49,610 nt of DNA from Myxococcales bacterium (GTDB taxonomy: Bacteria > Myxococcota_A > Bradymonadia > UBA7976 > UBA1532), in contig JACKDL010000039.1 in assembly GCA_020633555.1 (NCBI GenBank), forward strand, positions 1 through 49,610, in the 5' to 3' direction. Within the stretch, counting starts at the first letter, position 1. Every line of letters starts with the position of its first letter. A program made the translations under genes and the position numbers. This document shows positions 8,191 through 17,077 of the stretch, piece by piece. Under the pieces are notes generated by a model, which was not told the DNA's origin, ran no database searches, and saw only the letters and a program-made list of their open reading frames with translations.

Positions 8191-9219
8191 ATGCGTACGC
8201 TCACCTTGCGACAGCCCGACGACTGGCACCTGCACCTGCGCGACGGCGCGGCCCTGGCCGCCGTGGCCCCCGCCACCGAGGCCGTGTTCGCCCGCGCGCT
8301 GGTGATGCCCAACCTGAAGCCCCCCGTGCGCACCGTGGCCGATGCGCTGGCGTACCGGGCGCGCATCAAGGCGGTGGCGCCCCGGCTCGACCCGCTGATG
8401 ACGCTTTACCTGACCGATCACACCACGCCCGGGGACATCGCCGAGGCCGCGGCCCACCCCCACGTGGTGGCCGCCAAGCTCTACCCCGCCGGCGCCACCA
8501 CCAACTCGGACGCCGGGGTCACCGACATCGCCGCGCTGGCCCCCGTGCTGGACGCCATGGCCGAACACGGCCTGACGCTGTGTGTGCACGGCGAGGTCAC
8601 CCAGAGCGACGTGGACGTCTTCGACCGCGAGGCGCGGTTCCTCGACGAGGTGCTGGCGCCGCTGGTGGCCCGCCACCCCGGGCTGAAGGTGGTGCTGGAG
8701 CACATCACCACCGCCGAGGGGGTGGCCTTCGTGCAGGCCCACGCCGCGAACGTGGGGGGCACGGTGACGCCCCAGCACCTGCTGCTGAACCGCAACGCGC
8801 TGTTCGAGGGTGGGCTGCGGCCGCACCACTACTGCCTGCCCGTGCTGAAGCGCGAGCGCCACCGGCAGGCGCTGGCGGCAGCGGTCACCGGCGGTGATCC
8901 GCGCTTCTTCCTGGGCACCGACTCGGCGCCCCACGCGCAGGGCGCCAAGGAGTCGGCCTGCGGCTGCGCCGGGGTCTACAGCGCGCCCTTCGCCCTCGGC
9001 CTGTACGCCGAGGTCTTCGAGGCCGCCGGGGCGCTGGACCGGCTGGAGTCCTTCGCCAGCCTGAACGGACCCGCGTTCTATGGGCTGCCGGCGAACGCGG
9101 GCACGGTGACGCTCGTGCGCGAGGCAGACCCCGTGCCCACCGCCCTGCCCTTCGACGACACCCGGATCGTACCCTTCCGGGCGGGCGGTGCGGTGGCCTG
9201 GCGGGTGCTGCCCCGCTGA
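8191..9219 (+). CDS. pyrC: Dihydroorotase, class II (PyrC)
   Basis: 342 residues, close to the E. coli enzyme. It cyclises N-carbamoyl-aspartate to dihydroorotate in pyrimidine synthesis, in the cytosol. The binuclear zinc site is complete: H13 and H15 in WHLHLRDG, carbamylated K96 in AAKLYPAG, H133 in VHGE, H171 in LEHIT, and D244 in LGTDSAPH. The ATG at 8191 places WHLHLRDG at the expected N-terminal position; a longer upstream frame would only add unrelated sequence across the divergent promoter. It stands alone, divergent from the monooxygenase, and no other pyrimidine gene is nearby. Confidence 0.97.
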   Translation: MRTLTLRQPDDWHLHLRDGAALAAVAPATEAVFARALVMPNLKPPVRTVADALAYRARIKAVAPRLDPLMTLYLTDHTTPGDIAEAAAHPHVVAAKLYPAGATTNSDAGVTDIAALAPVLDAMAEHGLTLCVHGEVTQSDVDVFDREARFLDEVLAPLVARHPGLKVVLEHITTAEGVAFVQAHAANVGGTVTPQHLLLNRNALFEGGLRPHHYCLPVLKRERHRQALAAAVTGGDPRFFLGTDSAPHAQGAKESACGCAGVYSAPFALGLYAEVFEAAGALDRLESFASLNGPAFYGLPANAGTVTLVREADPVPTALPFDDTRIVPFRAGGAVAWRVLPR

Positions 9220-9239
9220 TATGCCGCAAACGACATATC
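9218..9239. promoter_or_regulatory. AT-rich inverted repeat between pyrC and the next lipoprotein gene
   Basis: GATATG-N10-CATATC begins inside the pyrC stop codon and is conspicuously AT-rich for this sequence. It could be an operator for the downstream lipoprotein gene or a weak terminator for pyrC. There is no U-tract after it. Confidence 0.35.
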
Positions 9240-9278
9240 GACAAACCGTATCAAAGGGCTGCCAATCCGTTTGACTTC

Positions 9279-9287
9279 TGCTAGGGT
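9279..9287 (+). promoter_or_regulatory. Extended -10 promoter of the lipoprotein gene
   Basis: TGC-TAGGGT forms an extended -10 element. The same TTCTGCTAGG core precedes the DNA glycosylase gene, and TAGGGT is paired with a clear TTGACA upstream of the 34125 gene. A TTGACT only 5 bases before it is too close to be its -35. Transcription would start near 9294, leaving about 36 bases of leader with a GGAGAGG ribosome site. Confidence 0.4.
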
Positions 9288-9329
9288 CCGCGCGCCCGAG
9301 AGGGGGCACAGGACACTCAGGAGAGGGAC

Positions 9330-10331
9330 ATGATCCGGCTCACCCGCACCGTCGCCATCGTCGGCCTTTCGGCCGCGTTCGCCATCACCGGCTGCAACAA
9401 GGACGAGGCCGAGAAGGCCGGCGGCGCCGCCAAGGCCGGCGCCTCCACGGCCGCCGCCGCTGGCTCGAAGGCCGCCGCGGCTGCCCAGCCCGCCGCCGCG
9501 CCGGCGCCGGCCGCCACGGCCGACGCGGCCATGACCGCCCTGATGGACGGCATCAAGGCCAAGAAGCCCGAGGCGGCGTGGGACTTCATGCCCGCCAGCT
9601 ACCAGAAGGACGTGACCGGCCTGGTGCAGGAGATCGGCGGCCAGCTCGACGCCGAGCTCTACGACAAGACCATGGTCGTCGTGGGCAAGGCCACCAAGGT
9701 GCTGAAGGAGAAGAAGGACTTCATCCTGAACAGCAAGCTGGCGGAGCAGGCCATCGCCGGCGCGCCGGTGCCCAAGGAGGTCATCAGCAAGAACTGGGAC
9801 GCCGTGGTGGGCATGCTGGACACCCTGGCCAGCAGCGAGATCAAGACCGCCGCCGGCCTGAAGGGCCTGGACGTGCGCGCCTTCCTCGCCGGCACCGGCG
9901 GCAAGCTGATGGCCGACGGCTTCGCCCTGGCGGCCGCCATGGGCCAGGATCCCATGAAGGCCCTCGAGGGCTTCAAGGCCGAGGCCGGCACCGTCGAGGG
10001 TGACAAGGCCACCGTCAAGCTGACCGCCCCCGGCGGCGGCGAGGCCAAGGACGAGACCTTCGTGAAGGTCGACGGCAAGTGGATCCCCGAGGACATGGCG
10101 AAGGACTGGACCAACGCCATGGCCGAGGCCAAGAAGAACCTGGGCGGCCTGCCCGAGCAGATGAAGCAGATGAAGCCCATGGCCATGGGCATGCTGACCC
10201 AGGCCGAGGCCGCCATCGACAAGCTGGGCGCCGCGAAGAGCCAGGAGGAGTTCGACGGCGTGATCGTCGGCCTCGTGGCCAGCATGCAGGGTGGCGGCGG
10301 CGCGCCCCAGCCCACCCCCAACGTCCCGTAA
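9330..10331 (+). CDS. Uncharacterised Ala-rich lipoprotein
   Basis: 333 residues. The signal peptide ends in the lipobox ITGC (Cys22), followed by a Lys/Ala/Gly stalk of about 45 residues and then a mostly helical globular part with many Lys/Met/Asp residues, and a Gln/Pro-rich tail. Alternating helices suggest an all-alpha substrate- or protein-binding domain, but no family was recognised. The GGAGAGG ribosome site fixes the ATG. It is monocistronic and convergent with the rsuA operon 15 bp away. It is expected in the periplasm, attached to a membrane. Confidence 0.75.
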   Translation: MIRLTRTVAIVGLSAAFAITGCNKDEAEKAGGAAKAGASTAAAAGSKAAAAAQPAAAPAPAATADAAMTALMDGIKAKKPEAAWDFMPASYQKDVTGLVQEIGGQLDAELYDKTMVVVGKATKVLKEKKDFILNSKLAEQAIAGAPVPKEVISKNWDAVVGMLDTLASSEIKTAAGLKGLDVRAFLAGTGGKLMADGFALAAAMGQDPMKALEGFKAEAGTVEGDKATVKLTAPGGGEAKDETFVKVDGKWIPEDMAKDWTNAMAEAKKNLGGLPEQMKQMKPMAMGMLTQAEAAIDKLGAAKSQEEFDGVIVGLVASMQGGGGAPQPTPNVP

Positions 10332-10346
10332 GGTCGGACGGCCGCC

Positions 10347-11042
10347 TCAGCCCAGCAGGCTGAGCGCCCACTCGGCCGCCTCGTCCTCGACGGCGGCCAC
10401 CTCCCCCTCCGCCAGATCGCCCAGCTCGACGGCGCCATAGCGCAGCCGCTGGAGCGTCTTCACCGGAAACCCCGCGTTGTTCAGCATGCGTCGCACCATG
10501 CGGTGCTTGCCCTCGGTGACCGTCAGCTCGACGGTGTCGCCCTCGAGCCGCTCCACCACCGCGGTGAAGGTGCCGGCGGCCGTCTCGACCCCGGCGGTGA
10601 GCGCCGCCACCAGCCCCTCGTCGGGGCGGCCCACCACCGTGGCGCGGTAGGTGCGCGGCACCGCCCGCCGCGGGTGAAGCAGGCGCTGGGTGAGCGTGCC
10701 GTCGCGGCTGAACAGCAGCAGGCCCGTGGTCTCGGCGTCCAGCCGCCCCACCGGGTGGTACAGGTCGGGCAGCTCGGGGCCGGCCTCGGCCAGGCTCAGG
10801 CGCCCCAGGGGATCGCCCACCGAGCTCAGCACGCCGTCGGGCTTGTGCCACTTGTACAGCAGGGGCAGGGGCAGCACGGGCTGGCCGTCCAGGCGCACAT
10901 CGGCGCCCTCGTCCACCTTGGCCCCGAAGTCCTTCACCACCACCCCGTCCACGGTGATCTGGGCCCGCTTCACCAGGCGGCGCGCGTCCTTGCGGGAGCA
11001 TACGCCGCGGGCCACCAGCAGCTTGTCGAGTCGGGTCGTCAT
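10347..11042 (-). CDS. rsuA: RsuA-family 16S/23S rRNA pseudouridine synthase
   Basis: 231 residues, the length of E. coli RsuA. An N-terminal S4 RNA-binding domain (about 3-50, with ARGVCSRKDARRLV) precedes the pseudouridine synthase fold. The catalytic motif GRLDAETTGLLLF places the nucleophile at D102, and KHRMVRRM is the conserved C-terminal motif. It isomerises uridine in rRNA; whether the site is that of RsuA, RluB, RluE or RluF is not decidable from sequence alone. The start lies 2 bp after the stop of the rsmC-like gene, so it is the last gene of a three-gene operon. Confidence 0.88.
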   Translation of the reverse strand: MTTRLDKLLVARGVCSRKDARRLVKRAQITVDGVVVKDFGAKVDEGADVRLDGQPVLPLPLLYKWHKPDGVLSSVGDPLGRLSLAEAGPELPDLYHPVGRLDAETTGLLLFSRDGTLTQRLLHPRRAVPRTYRATVVGRPDEGLVAALTAGVETAAGTFTAVVERLEGDTVELTVTEGKHRMVRRMLNNAGFPVKTLQRLRYGAVELGDLAEGEVAAVEDEAAEWALSLLG

Positions 11043-11044
11043 CC

Positions 11045-12058
11045 TCAGCGCTCCTTCGGCCCGTCGGCCCGCCACACCCGGAAGCGGGTGTCCTCGTCGG
11101 CCAGGTCCACCCGGCCGAACACCTGCGCCAGCAGGCTCTCCACCGGCACCTGCCGCTGCACCACCAGCCACAGCTCGCCCTTGGGGTTCAGGTGGGCCGG
11201 CGCCTCGTGGACCAGTGCCCGGAGCACCGCGAAGTCTTCGAGCTTGCCCGCGTGGATGGGCGGGTTGCTGACCACCCGGTCCACCCTCAGATCACCCACC
11301 GCCCGCCAGCCGTCGCCCAGCGCCACCTGGGCGTCGGGCACGTTGCGCCGGGTGGCCGCCACCGCCAGCGCGTCGGCGTCCAGGGCGTGGACCGTGCCCG
11401 CCGGGTTCGCGGCGCGCACCGCGTGGGCGATCACGCCCGTCCCGCAGGCGAAGTCCAGGGTGGTGGCCACCGGGGGCGCCTTGGCCAACGCCGCCAGCAG
11501 CAGCGCGGTGGCGGCGTCCAGCTTGCCCTTGGCGAACAGGCCCGGCAGCGACCACCACGGGCGCGGGCCCGCCCCCAGGTCGATGGCGCCGGCCTGCCAC
11601 CAGGGGTCCAGCCCCTGCGGCGCCGCGGCGGCCGTGCGGGTGAGGCGCCAGATGCGGCAGTGGCGCCGGGTGGCCACGGTCTGGGCGTCGGCCCAGAGCT
11701 CGCCCGTCAGGCGTTTGCCCGCCGACTTGATGCCCTCGTCGTTGTGGCCGTAGACCCACAGCGGCGCGCCCGCGGGCACCGCCGCCGCGAGGCGGGCCGC
11801 CGCGTAGGTCAGCGCCTGCGCATCGGGCGGCGCCCGCAGGGCCGCCTGCGCCACCGGGTCCGCCGGGGGCGCCACGGCGCCGGCGTCATCGCCCTGGGAC
11901 CAGCGCGACCACTTCGCCGCCTTCAGCGCTGCCGCCACGCGGCCGCTGTCGTCCTCGGCCACCAGCCACGGGCCCGCGCCCGCCGCCTCGACCACCGGCA
12001 GCACCGCCTCGGCCACCAGCTCGGCGCGCCCCTGCGCGCTCCCCGCCATCCGGCCCAT
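11045..12058 (-). CDS. rsmC: RsmC/RlmG-like rRNA guanine-N2 methyltransferase
   Basis: 337 residues, matching the two-domain RsmC layout. A degenerate N-terminal methyltransferase-like half contains the family signatures WVYGHNDEGIKSA and RHCRIW. The catalytic C-terminal half begins with WSLPGLFAKGKLD, then the SAM-binding motif DFACGTGVIA and the active-site NPPIHAG. Related enzymes methylate a guanine of 16S (G1207) or 23S rRNA using SAM. The exact target is inferred from family resemblance only. The ATG overlaps the stop of the glycosylase gene (TGATG), so the two are translationally coupled. Confidence 0.85.
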   Translation of the reverse strand: MGRMAGSAQGRAELVAEAVLPVVEAAGAGPWLVAEDDSGRVAAALKAAKWSRWSQGDDAGAVAPPADPVAQAALRAPPDAQALTYAAARLAAAVPAGAPLWVYGHNDEGIKSAGKRLTGELWADAQTVATRRHCRIWRLTRTAAAAPQGLDPWWQAGAIDLGAGPRPWWSLPGLFAKGKLDAATALLLAALAKAPPVATTLDFACGTGVIAHAVRAANPAGTVHALDADALAVAATRRNVPDAQVALGDGWRAVGDLRVDRVVSNPPIHAGKLEDFAVLRALVHEAPAHLNPKGELWLVVQRQVPVESLLAQVFGRVDLADEDTRFRVWRADGPKER

Positions 12059-12684
12059 CAGGCCTCCTCCTCGTGGGTCAGCCGCCGCCGCTGCGACACC
12101 CAGCGGTTGCCCGCCTCGGCCACCCGCCACGGCGCGTCGCGGTGCTCCGGCAGGGCGTAGTCGATGCCCACCCGGGGGCCCAGGGCCAGGCGCGTGGCGG
12201 GCCGGCCGTGCAGGACCTCCAGGCCCCCCGGCGCGCACAGGTCGTGCCCATTGAAGCTCAGGTCCAGGGCCAGGCCGGCGGCCACCTTGCCGGGCCCCGC
12301 CAGGCTGTCGGGCGCGGCGCGCCCACCCCGCCGCTCGGCCACCAGGGCGTGGCCCGCCACCGGCTCGGCTGCGCGCACCAGGACGGCCGCGCCCTCGCCC
12401 TCGCGCCGGGTGACCAGGTTGAGCATCCGGTGCACGCCGTAGCACACGTAGACGTAGGCCGTGCCCGGGGGCCCGAACATGGGCGCGTTGCGGGCCGTGC
12501 GCCCCTTGTAGCAGTGGTTGGCGCTGTCATCGGGCCAGCGGTAGGCCTCGACCTCGGTGATGCGCAGCGTCACCGGCCCGTGGCGCAGGTAGCGCCCCAC
12601 CAGCCGCCGCGCCACCGCCAGGGTGTCGGCGGCGAACAGGGCGCGGTCCACGGGGGCCAGGGGATCGGGGGGGGCGGCGGGCAT
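12058..12684 (-). CDS. 3-methyladenine (alkyladenine) DNA glycosylase, AAG/MPG family
   Basis: 208 residues. Base-excision repair enzyme that removes alkylated purines. The catalytic glutamate sits in the motif ITEVEAY. Family signatures follow: GRTARNAPMFGPPG, YVYVCYGVH and LAGPGKV. ATG 12684 gives the usual length; an upstream in-frame start at 12777 would add 31 residues with no homology and run into the divergent gene. There is no Shine-Dalgarno, and an extended -10 (TGC-TAGGCT) ends 8 bases before the ATG, suggesting a leaderless transcript. It heads an operon with the rRNA methyltransferase and pseudouridine synthase. Confidence 0.93.
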   Translation of the reverse strand: MPAAPPDPLAPVDRALFAADTLAVARRLVGRYLRHGPVTLRITEVEAYRWPDDSANHCYKGRTARNAPMFGPPGTAYVYVCYGVHRMLNLVTRREGEGAAVLVRAAEPVAGHALVAERRGGRAAPDSLAGPGKVAAGLALDLSFNGHDLCAPGGLEVLHGRPATRLALGPRVGIDYALPEHRDAPWRVAEAGNRWVSQRRRLTHEEEA

Positions 12685-12692
12685 GGCGGCGG

Positions 12693-12701
12693 AGCCTAGC
12701 A
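12693..12701 (-). promoter_or_regulatory. Extended -10 promoter of the glycosylase-rsmC-rsuA operon, likely leaderless
   Basis: TGC-TAGGCT on the minus strand, 8 bases before the ATG at 12684 with no Shine-Dalgarno between. The core TTCTGCTAGG is shared with the 9279 promoter. No convincing -35 was found, as expected for an extended -10. Confidence 0.45.
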
Positions 12702-12775
12702 GAAAGCGGGGCTCGCGCGGCACGGCGTGGGTGGGCGATAGTGCCGTGGGCAGCACAGCGAGGGAGTCCACGTCC

Positions 12776-14368
12776 ATGCGTCGTCATTGGTTGATCACGG
12801 GCCTGATCCTGGCGAGCGTCGCCGCGGCCCACGGGCAGCCCATCGAGGCCGTCCCCCACACCTTCGAGGCCGAGACCCCGGCCCGCGCCGCCGAGGTGAA
12901 CGCCAACTTCGCGACCCTGGTGGCCGAGGCGCAGCGGCTCGAGGCCGCGCTCCAGGCCGTCCGCGGCGGGCTGCCCGCGGATCTCACCGCCCGGCTGGAG
13001 GCCGCAGAGGCCCGGGTGGGCGCGCTGGAGGCCGCCCTGGCGGATCGCGACGCGCAGATCCAGCAGCTCACCCAGGACGTACAGGCCGCCCAGGCCCAGG
13101 CCCAGGCGGCACGGGTGGCGGTGGACGCCGCCACAGACCGCCTTGACGGGGTGGACGACGTGCTGTCGGCCAGCTTGGATGCCCTGACCTTGCGGGTGGC
13201 GACCTTGGAGGGCGCGGACGCCGCCGCCGACGTGGCGCGCGAAGCGTTGACCGCCCGCGCCGACGGGCTGGACCAGCGCCTGGGGGTGGCCGAGGCCAGC
13301 GTGCGGACCCTGGGCGACGGCCAGCGCGGCCTGCAGGACGGCGTGGACGAGGTCGCTGGCGCCCTCGCTGATCTCATCGGCCGGCAGGACCTGCCGGTGA
13401 ACGTGCTGAACGTCAGCACCGTGGGCGGGGCCGACACGTTCCCGAGCGTGCAGGCTGCCTTCGACTACCTGGCCGACTACCGCATCCGACCCGGCCGCCT
13501 GGTGCAGGTGCGGGTGCAGCCCGGCGTGTACGTCAGCCGCCAGCCGCTGACCATCGACCACCCCGACAGCGAGCGCATCCTGTTGCGGGGTCAGGGCGGC
13601 GATCCCACTCAGGTGCGCCTAGTGTTCAACGGCTCCGACGGGCTGACCGTTGCGGGGGGCCACACCTTCCAGGTCGAAGGCATCACCTTCGACGGCGAGC
13701 CGGTGGAGGCGGGCGAGGCCCGCGGCCGCCGCGGGGCCGTGGTGGCCGATCACGGGGTCCTGGTGCTGGAGCAGGGCGTGACCTTCACCCGCTTCAACTT
13801 CGGGGCCCAGCTCGACACCGGCGGCACCATCCGCGGCACCTGGGGCGGGCGCTTCGTGGCCAACGAGAACGCGGGCGTGACCCTCAGCGATGGCGCCTTC
13901 ATCGATCTGGCCGGCGCCGAGATCAGCCACAACGGCGAGGACGGCGTCGCCTGCGTCCGGCGGTGCTACCTGGCCCTCAACGGTGCGCGCATCGAGGGCA
14001 ACAGCGCCGCCGGCGTGATCATGAGCGACGGCGCCGTCGGCGATCTGTCCGACGCCGTGGTGGACAGCAACACCGAGTTCGGCGTGCTGGCCGAGCGCGG
14101 CAGCGTGGTGAACCTGGCCAACGCCACCATCCAGCGCAGCGGCTTCGCCGGGGTCATGGTGGCCGCCATGAGCTGGGGCAACGTGCGGCAGGCCACCATC
14201 GGCGGGAACAACACCCGCAACCTGGGCACCCAGGCTCAGCTCGTGGCGGGCGAGACCGCGTGGTTGGCGGTGAGCAACAACCCCGACCTGGCGGGCAACG
14301 CGCCCCTCACCCGCCCGGGCATCGAGGTGCAGGTGCCCCTGGCGCCCATCTCGGTGGACAACGACTGA
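12776..14368 (+). CDS. Exported right-handed beta-helix protein with coiled-coil N-terminus
   Basis: 530 residues. A signal peptide (cleavage near AHG-QP, residue 20) is followed by the short conserved-looking segment HTFEAETPARAAEVNANF, a coiled coil of about 170 residues (Ala/Leu/Glu heptads), and a parallel beta-helix (about 205-515) rich in short turns such as GV-x-LSDGA and NGEDGV. The beta-helix opens with FPSVQAAFDYL, like pectin-lyase-fold proteins that hold polysaccharide-binding or -cleaving sites; no catalytic residue set could be identified. One Cys pair lies near residue 398. A GAGGGAG ribosome site supports the ATG. Likely a surface or periplasmic trimeric fibre-like protein; function is inference. 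Confidence 0.75.
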   Translation: MRRHWLITGLILASVAAAHGQPIEAVPHTFEAETPARAAEVNANFATLVAEAQRLEAALQAVRGGLPADLTARLEAAEARVGALEAALADRDAQIQQLTQDVQAAQAQAQAARVAVDAATDRLDGVDDVLSASLDALTLRVATLEGADAAADVAREALTARADGLDQRLGVAEASVRTLGDGQRGLQDGVDEVAGALADLIGRQDLPVNVLNVSTVGGADTFPSVQAAFDYLADYRIRPGRLVQVRVQPGVYVSRQPLTIDHPDSERILLRGQGGDPTQVRLVFNGSDGLTVAGGHTFQVEGITFDGEPVEAGEARGRRGAVVADHGVLVLEQGVTFTRFNFGAQLDTGGTIRGTWGGRFVANENAGVTLSDGAFIDLAGAEISHNGEDGVACVRRCYLALNGARIEGNSAAGVIMSDGAVGDLSDAVVDSNTEFGVLAERGSVVNLANATIQRSGFAGVMVAAMSWGNVRQATIGGNNTRNLGTQAQLVAGETAWLAVSNNPDLAGNAPLTRPGIEVQVPLAPISVDND

Positions 14369-14381
14369 GCAACCGCGGCGC

Positions 14382-16984
14382 TCAGGGGGCCGCCACGCAG
14401 TCCACCTGCGGCGCGCTCAGGCCGGCGCGCCCCGGCGTGCCCGGGCCGCCGCCGCCCGCGCCGGGCGCCCCCGGCACCAGCTCGGCGTCCAGCGCGATGG
14501 GGCCGCCCACACCGTAGACCGCCACCGACGGGCCGCCGTCGCCGCCCGCGCCGGCGCCGCCCACGCCGCCCGCCCCACCTGGGCCGCCGTCGCCGCCCCA
14601 GCCGGGGCCGGCCAGGCCACCACAGGCAAACGCCTCGCGGCCCGCGCCGCGGGCGCCGCCGTTGCCGCCCGCGCCGCCGGGCCACACCGCGCCCCTGGGC
14701 CGCCGGCGCCCCTGGAGCCCGCCTCGATGTGGCTCACGCGGATTTGAAGGCCAGGGCTGTTGACCACGAACACGCCGAAGGCGCCGCCGCCCGCCCGACT
14801 GCCGGTGCCGCCCTGGCCGCCGCAGCCTGCGCCACCCCCACCGCCGCCTGCGCCGGCCCGGCCGCCGATGACCGCCGCGCCGCCGCCGCCGCCGCCGCCG
14901 CCGCCCGGGGTGCCTGCGGCCCCGACCGCGCCTGGCCGGCCCGCGCCGGCCGTCCACAGCGCCTCCATCACCCCGCCGGCCGGGCCTGCGGCCCCGCGGC
15001 GCCCCCCCCGCCCGCCGATCCGGCGCAGCCCGCCTGGCCGTCGTCGCCCGCCGCCCAGCTCCTGCGGTCGCCGCCACGCCCGCCGCAGCCGGCCGGCGTG
15101 CCGTCCTCGCCGCGCTGCCCACGGTCACCGCCCAGGCCGCCCGTGCCGCCGTCGGGGCCGCACGCGCTGGCGCCTGCCCTGCCGCGGGCCCCGCCACAGG
15201 CGCCGCCGTCGCCACCGCGCCCCCCCGGCCGCCCCGGCGGCGGCGCCTGGCGAACCCGCGGCGCCCTGGCCCCCGGAGCCCGTGCGGATCACCACGTCCT
15301 CGACCACCAGGCCCGCAGCGTCCACGGCCCACACGCCGTAGGTGGACCCCCCTGCCGGGGCGGCGCCGGCCTCGACGATCAGGCCGCCCAGCACGGTCTC
15401 GCTGGCCAGGCCCTCGGCCTGCACGGCCACCGCGTCGCCGCCCACCAGGCCGCCGCGCAGCGTCGTCTGCCCCACGCGGGCCCAGCCCTCGGCGGGCACG
15501 TAGCCCCCGTAGACGCCCACCCCGTCGGCGAGCCGGAAGGGCCCCTGCCAGACGCCCGCCGCCACCGCCACGCCGTCCACCCCGTCGGTGGCGGCCGCCA
15601 GATCGATGGCCGCCTGCAGGTCCCCCAGGGGCGCCTCGGCCGTGCCGTCGCCGTCGCCGCCGTGGGCCACGAACAGCAGCCGCCCGAAGGCCCCGTCCAC
15701 CCCGTCGCAGTCGGCGTCCACCCGGGCGGGATCGGGCCGATCCGCCGCCTGGGGGTTCACGTCGGCGCGGCCGTCGTCGCAGTCGTCGGCGTTGGTGACC
15801 CAGTCGGGCCGCGCCGGGCAGATGGGGGCCTGCTCGGGATCGCCGAAGCCGTCCCCGTCGCCGTCGGGCCACGAGGGATCCAGCCCCTCGTCGACGGCGC
15901 CGTCGCAGTCGGTGTCCACCCCGTCGCACAGCTCGGCCTCGGGCAGCATCTGGCCGTCGCACGCGCCCCAGTCCCCTTCGACGCAGCGCTGCAGGCCCGC
16001 CAGGCACGCGCCCACGTTCAGCGTGGCCTCGGGGCCGTCGAAGCACACCTGCTCCAGGTCCTCGTCCACCACCCCGTCGCAGTCGTCGTCCAGCCCGTCG
16101 CAGTCCTCGGGCGCGCCGGGCAGGCGCGTGGGATCTTGCGGGCCGCAGTCGTTGCCGTCGGGCACGCCGTCGCCGTCGTCGTCGGGATCGCAGGCGTCGC
16201 CGCGGCCGTCGCCGTCGGTGTCCACCTGCGCGGGGTTGCTGTCGTTGGGGCAGTTGTCCTGGTCGTCGTCCACCCCGTCGCCGTCGTAGTCGGGATCCAC
16301 GCAGTCGGCCACCAGGTCGCCGTCGGCGTCGGGGAAGCCCTCGTCCAGCGTGCCGTCGCAGTCGTCATCGGCGCCGTTGCAGGCCTCGTCCCGCGGGATC
16401 ACCTGCTCGCGGCAGGTGGCCTGCCAGACCCCCTGCGCGCAGCGCTGGTAGCCCGCCGCGCAGACGCCCACGCCCTCCACCGCCGGGTCGCCCTCCCAGC
16501 AGGGCCGGGTGAGCTCGTCCACGTCGCCGTCGCAGTCGTCGTCCAGGTTGTTGCAGGCCTCGGGCCCCGGCAGCACCTGCCCCTCGCAGGCGCCCCAGGC
16601 GCCGTCCACGCAGGTCTCCTGGCCCGCCTGGCACACGCCGAAGCCCAGGGTGCCGCCCGGCCCCTGCCAACACCGGCGGGTGATCCCCTCGTCGGTCCGC
16701 CCGTCGCAGTCGTTGTCCTGGCCGTCGCAGATCTCGTCGCCGGTGGCGGTGCACACCCGCGCCGCGTCCTCGGCCGGGGCCATGTCGGCGGGCGCCTGGT
16801 CCGGGGCCCCGCGATCGGTGCCGGCGTCCGCCGTACCGCGATCGGGGGCGGGCAGCGCGTCCTCGCGGGGTGCGGCGTCCGTCAGGGTGATCCCCCGGTC
16901 GGTGGGGCCGCCGGGCAACGGATCCCCGTCGTCGCAGGCGAGCACGGCGAGGGACAGGGCGGCAGCGGTCGCGTAGCGGCGCAC
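14382..16984 (-). CDS. Metal-binding-motif/Gly-rich surface lipoprotein, frame broken three times
   Basis: A lipoprotein signal (Cys17 in LACDD) is followed by an Asp/Ala linker, five repeats of the putative metal-binding motif (for example CNNLDDDCDGDVDE) between about residues 85 and 370, TSP3-like Asp repeats, then a pectin-lyase-like segment (about 440-570) and a Gly/Cys-rich tail ending QVDCVAAP. The natural reading moves between frames at a run of seven C (15220-15226, one base too many), a run of eight C (15002-15009, one too few) and near four C (14692-14695, one too few). Restoring these gives about 867 codons in one frame. These may be assembly errors in low-complexity DNA or real inactivation. 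GTG 16984 is preferred because GGAG lies 5 bases upstream; GTG 16990 is possible. Confidence 0.6.
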
Positions 16985-17051
16985 GGGCACTCCAGCGGGC
17001 AGAGGGAGGGTGTACGGACGGGATACGGTGGGCGGCGGGGCCGCAGCAAGG

Positions 17052-17077
17052 GCGGATCAGCGCGAGCGGATCAGCGC
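17052..17077. repeat. Short direct repeat, 12 bp at a 14-bp period
   Basis: GCGGATCAGCGC occurs twice, separated by GA, spanning the stop codon of the membrane-protein gene that ends at 17071. Probably a small slippage duplication. Confidence 0.5.

Noticed and set aside
9271..9276. TTGACT as the -35 of the lipoprotein promoter
   Set aside because: Only 5 bases separate it from TAGGGT; the extended TGC-TAGGGT can stand without it.
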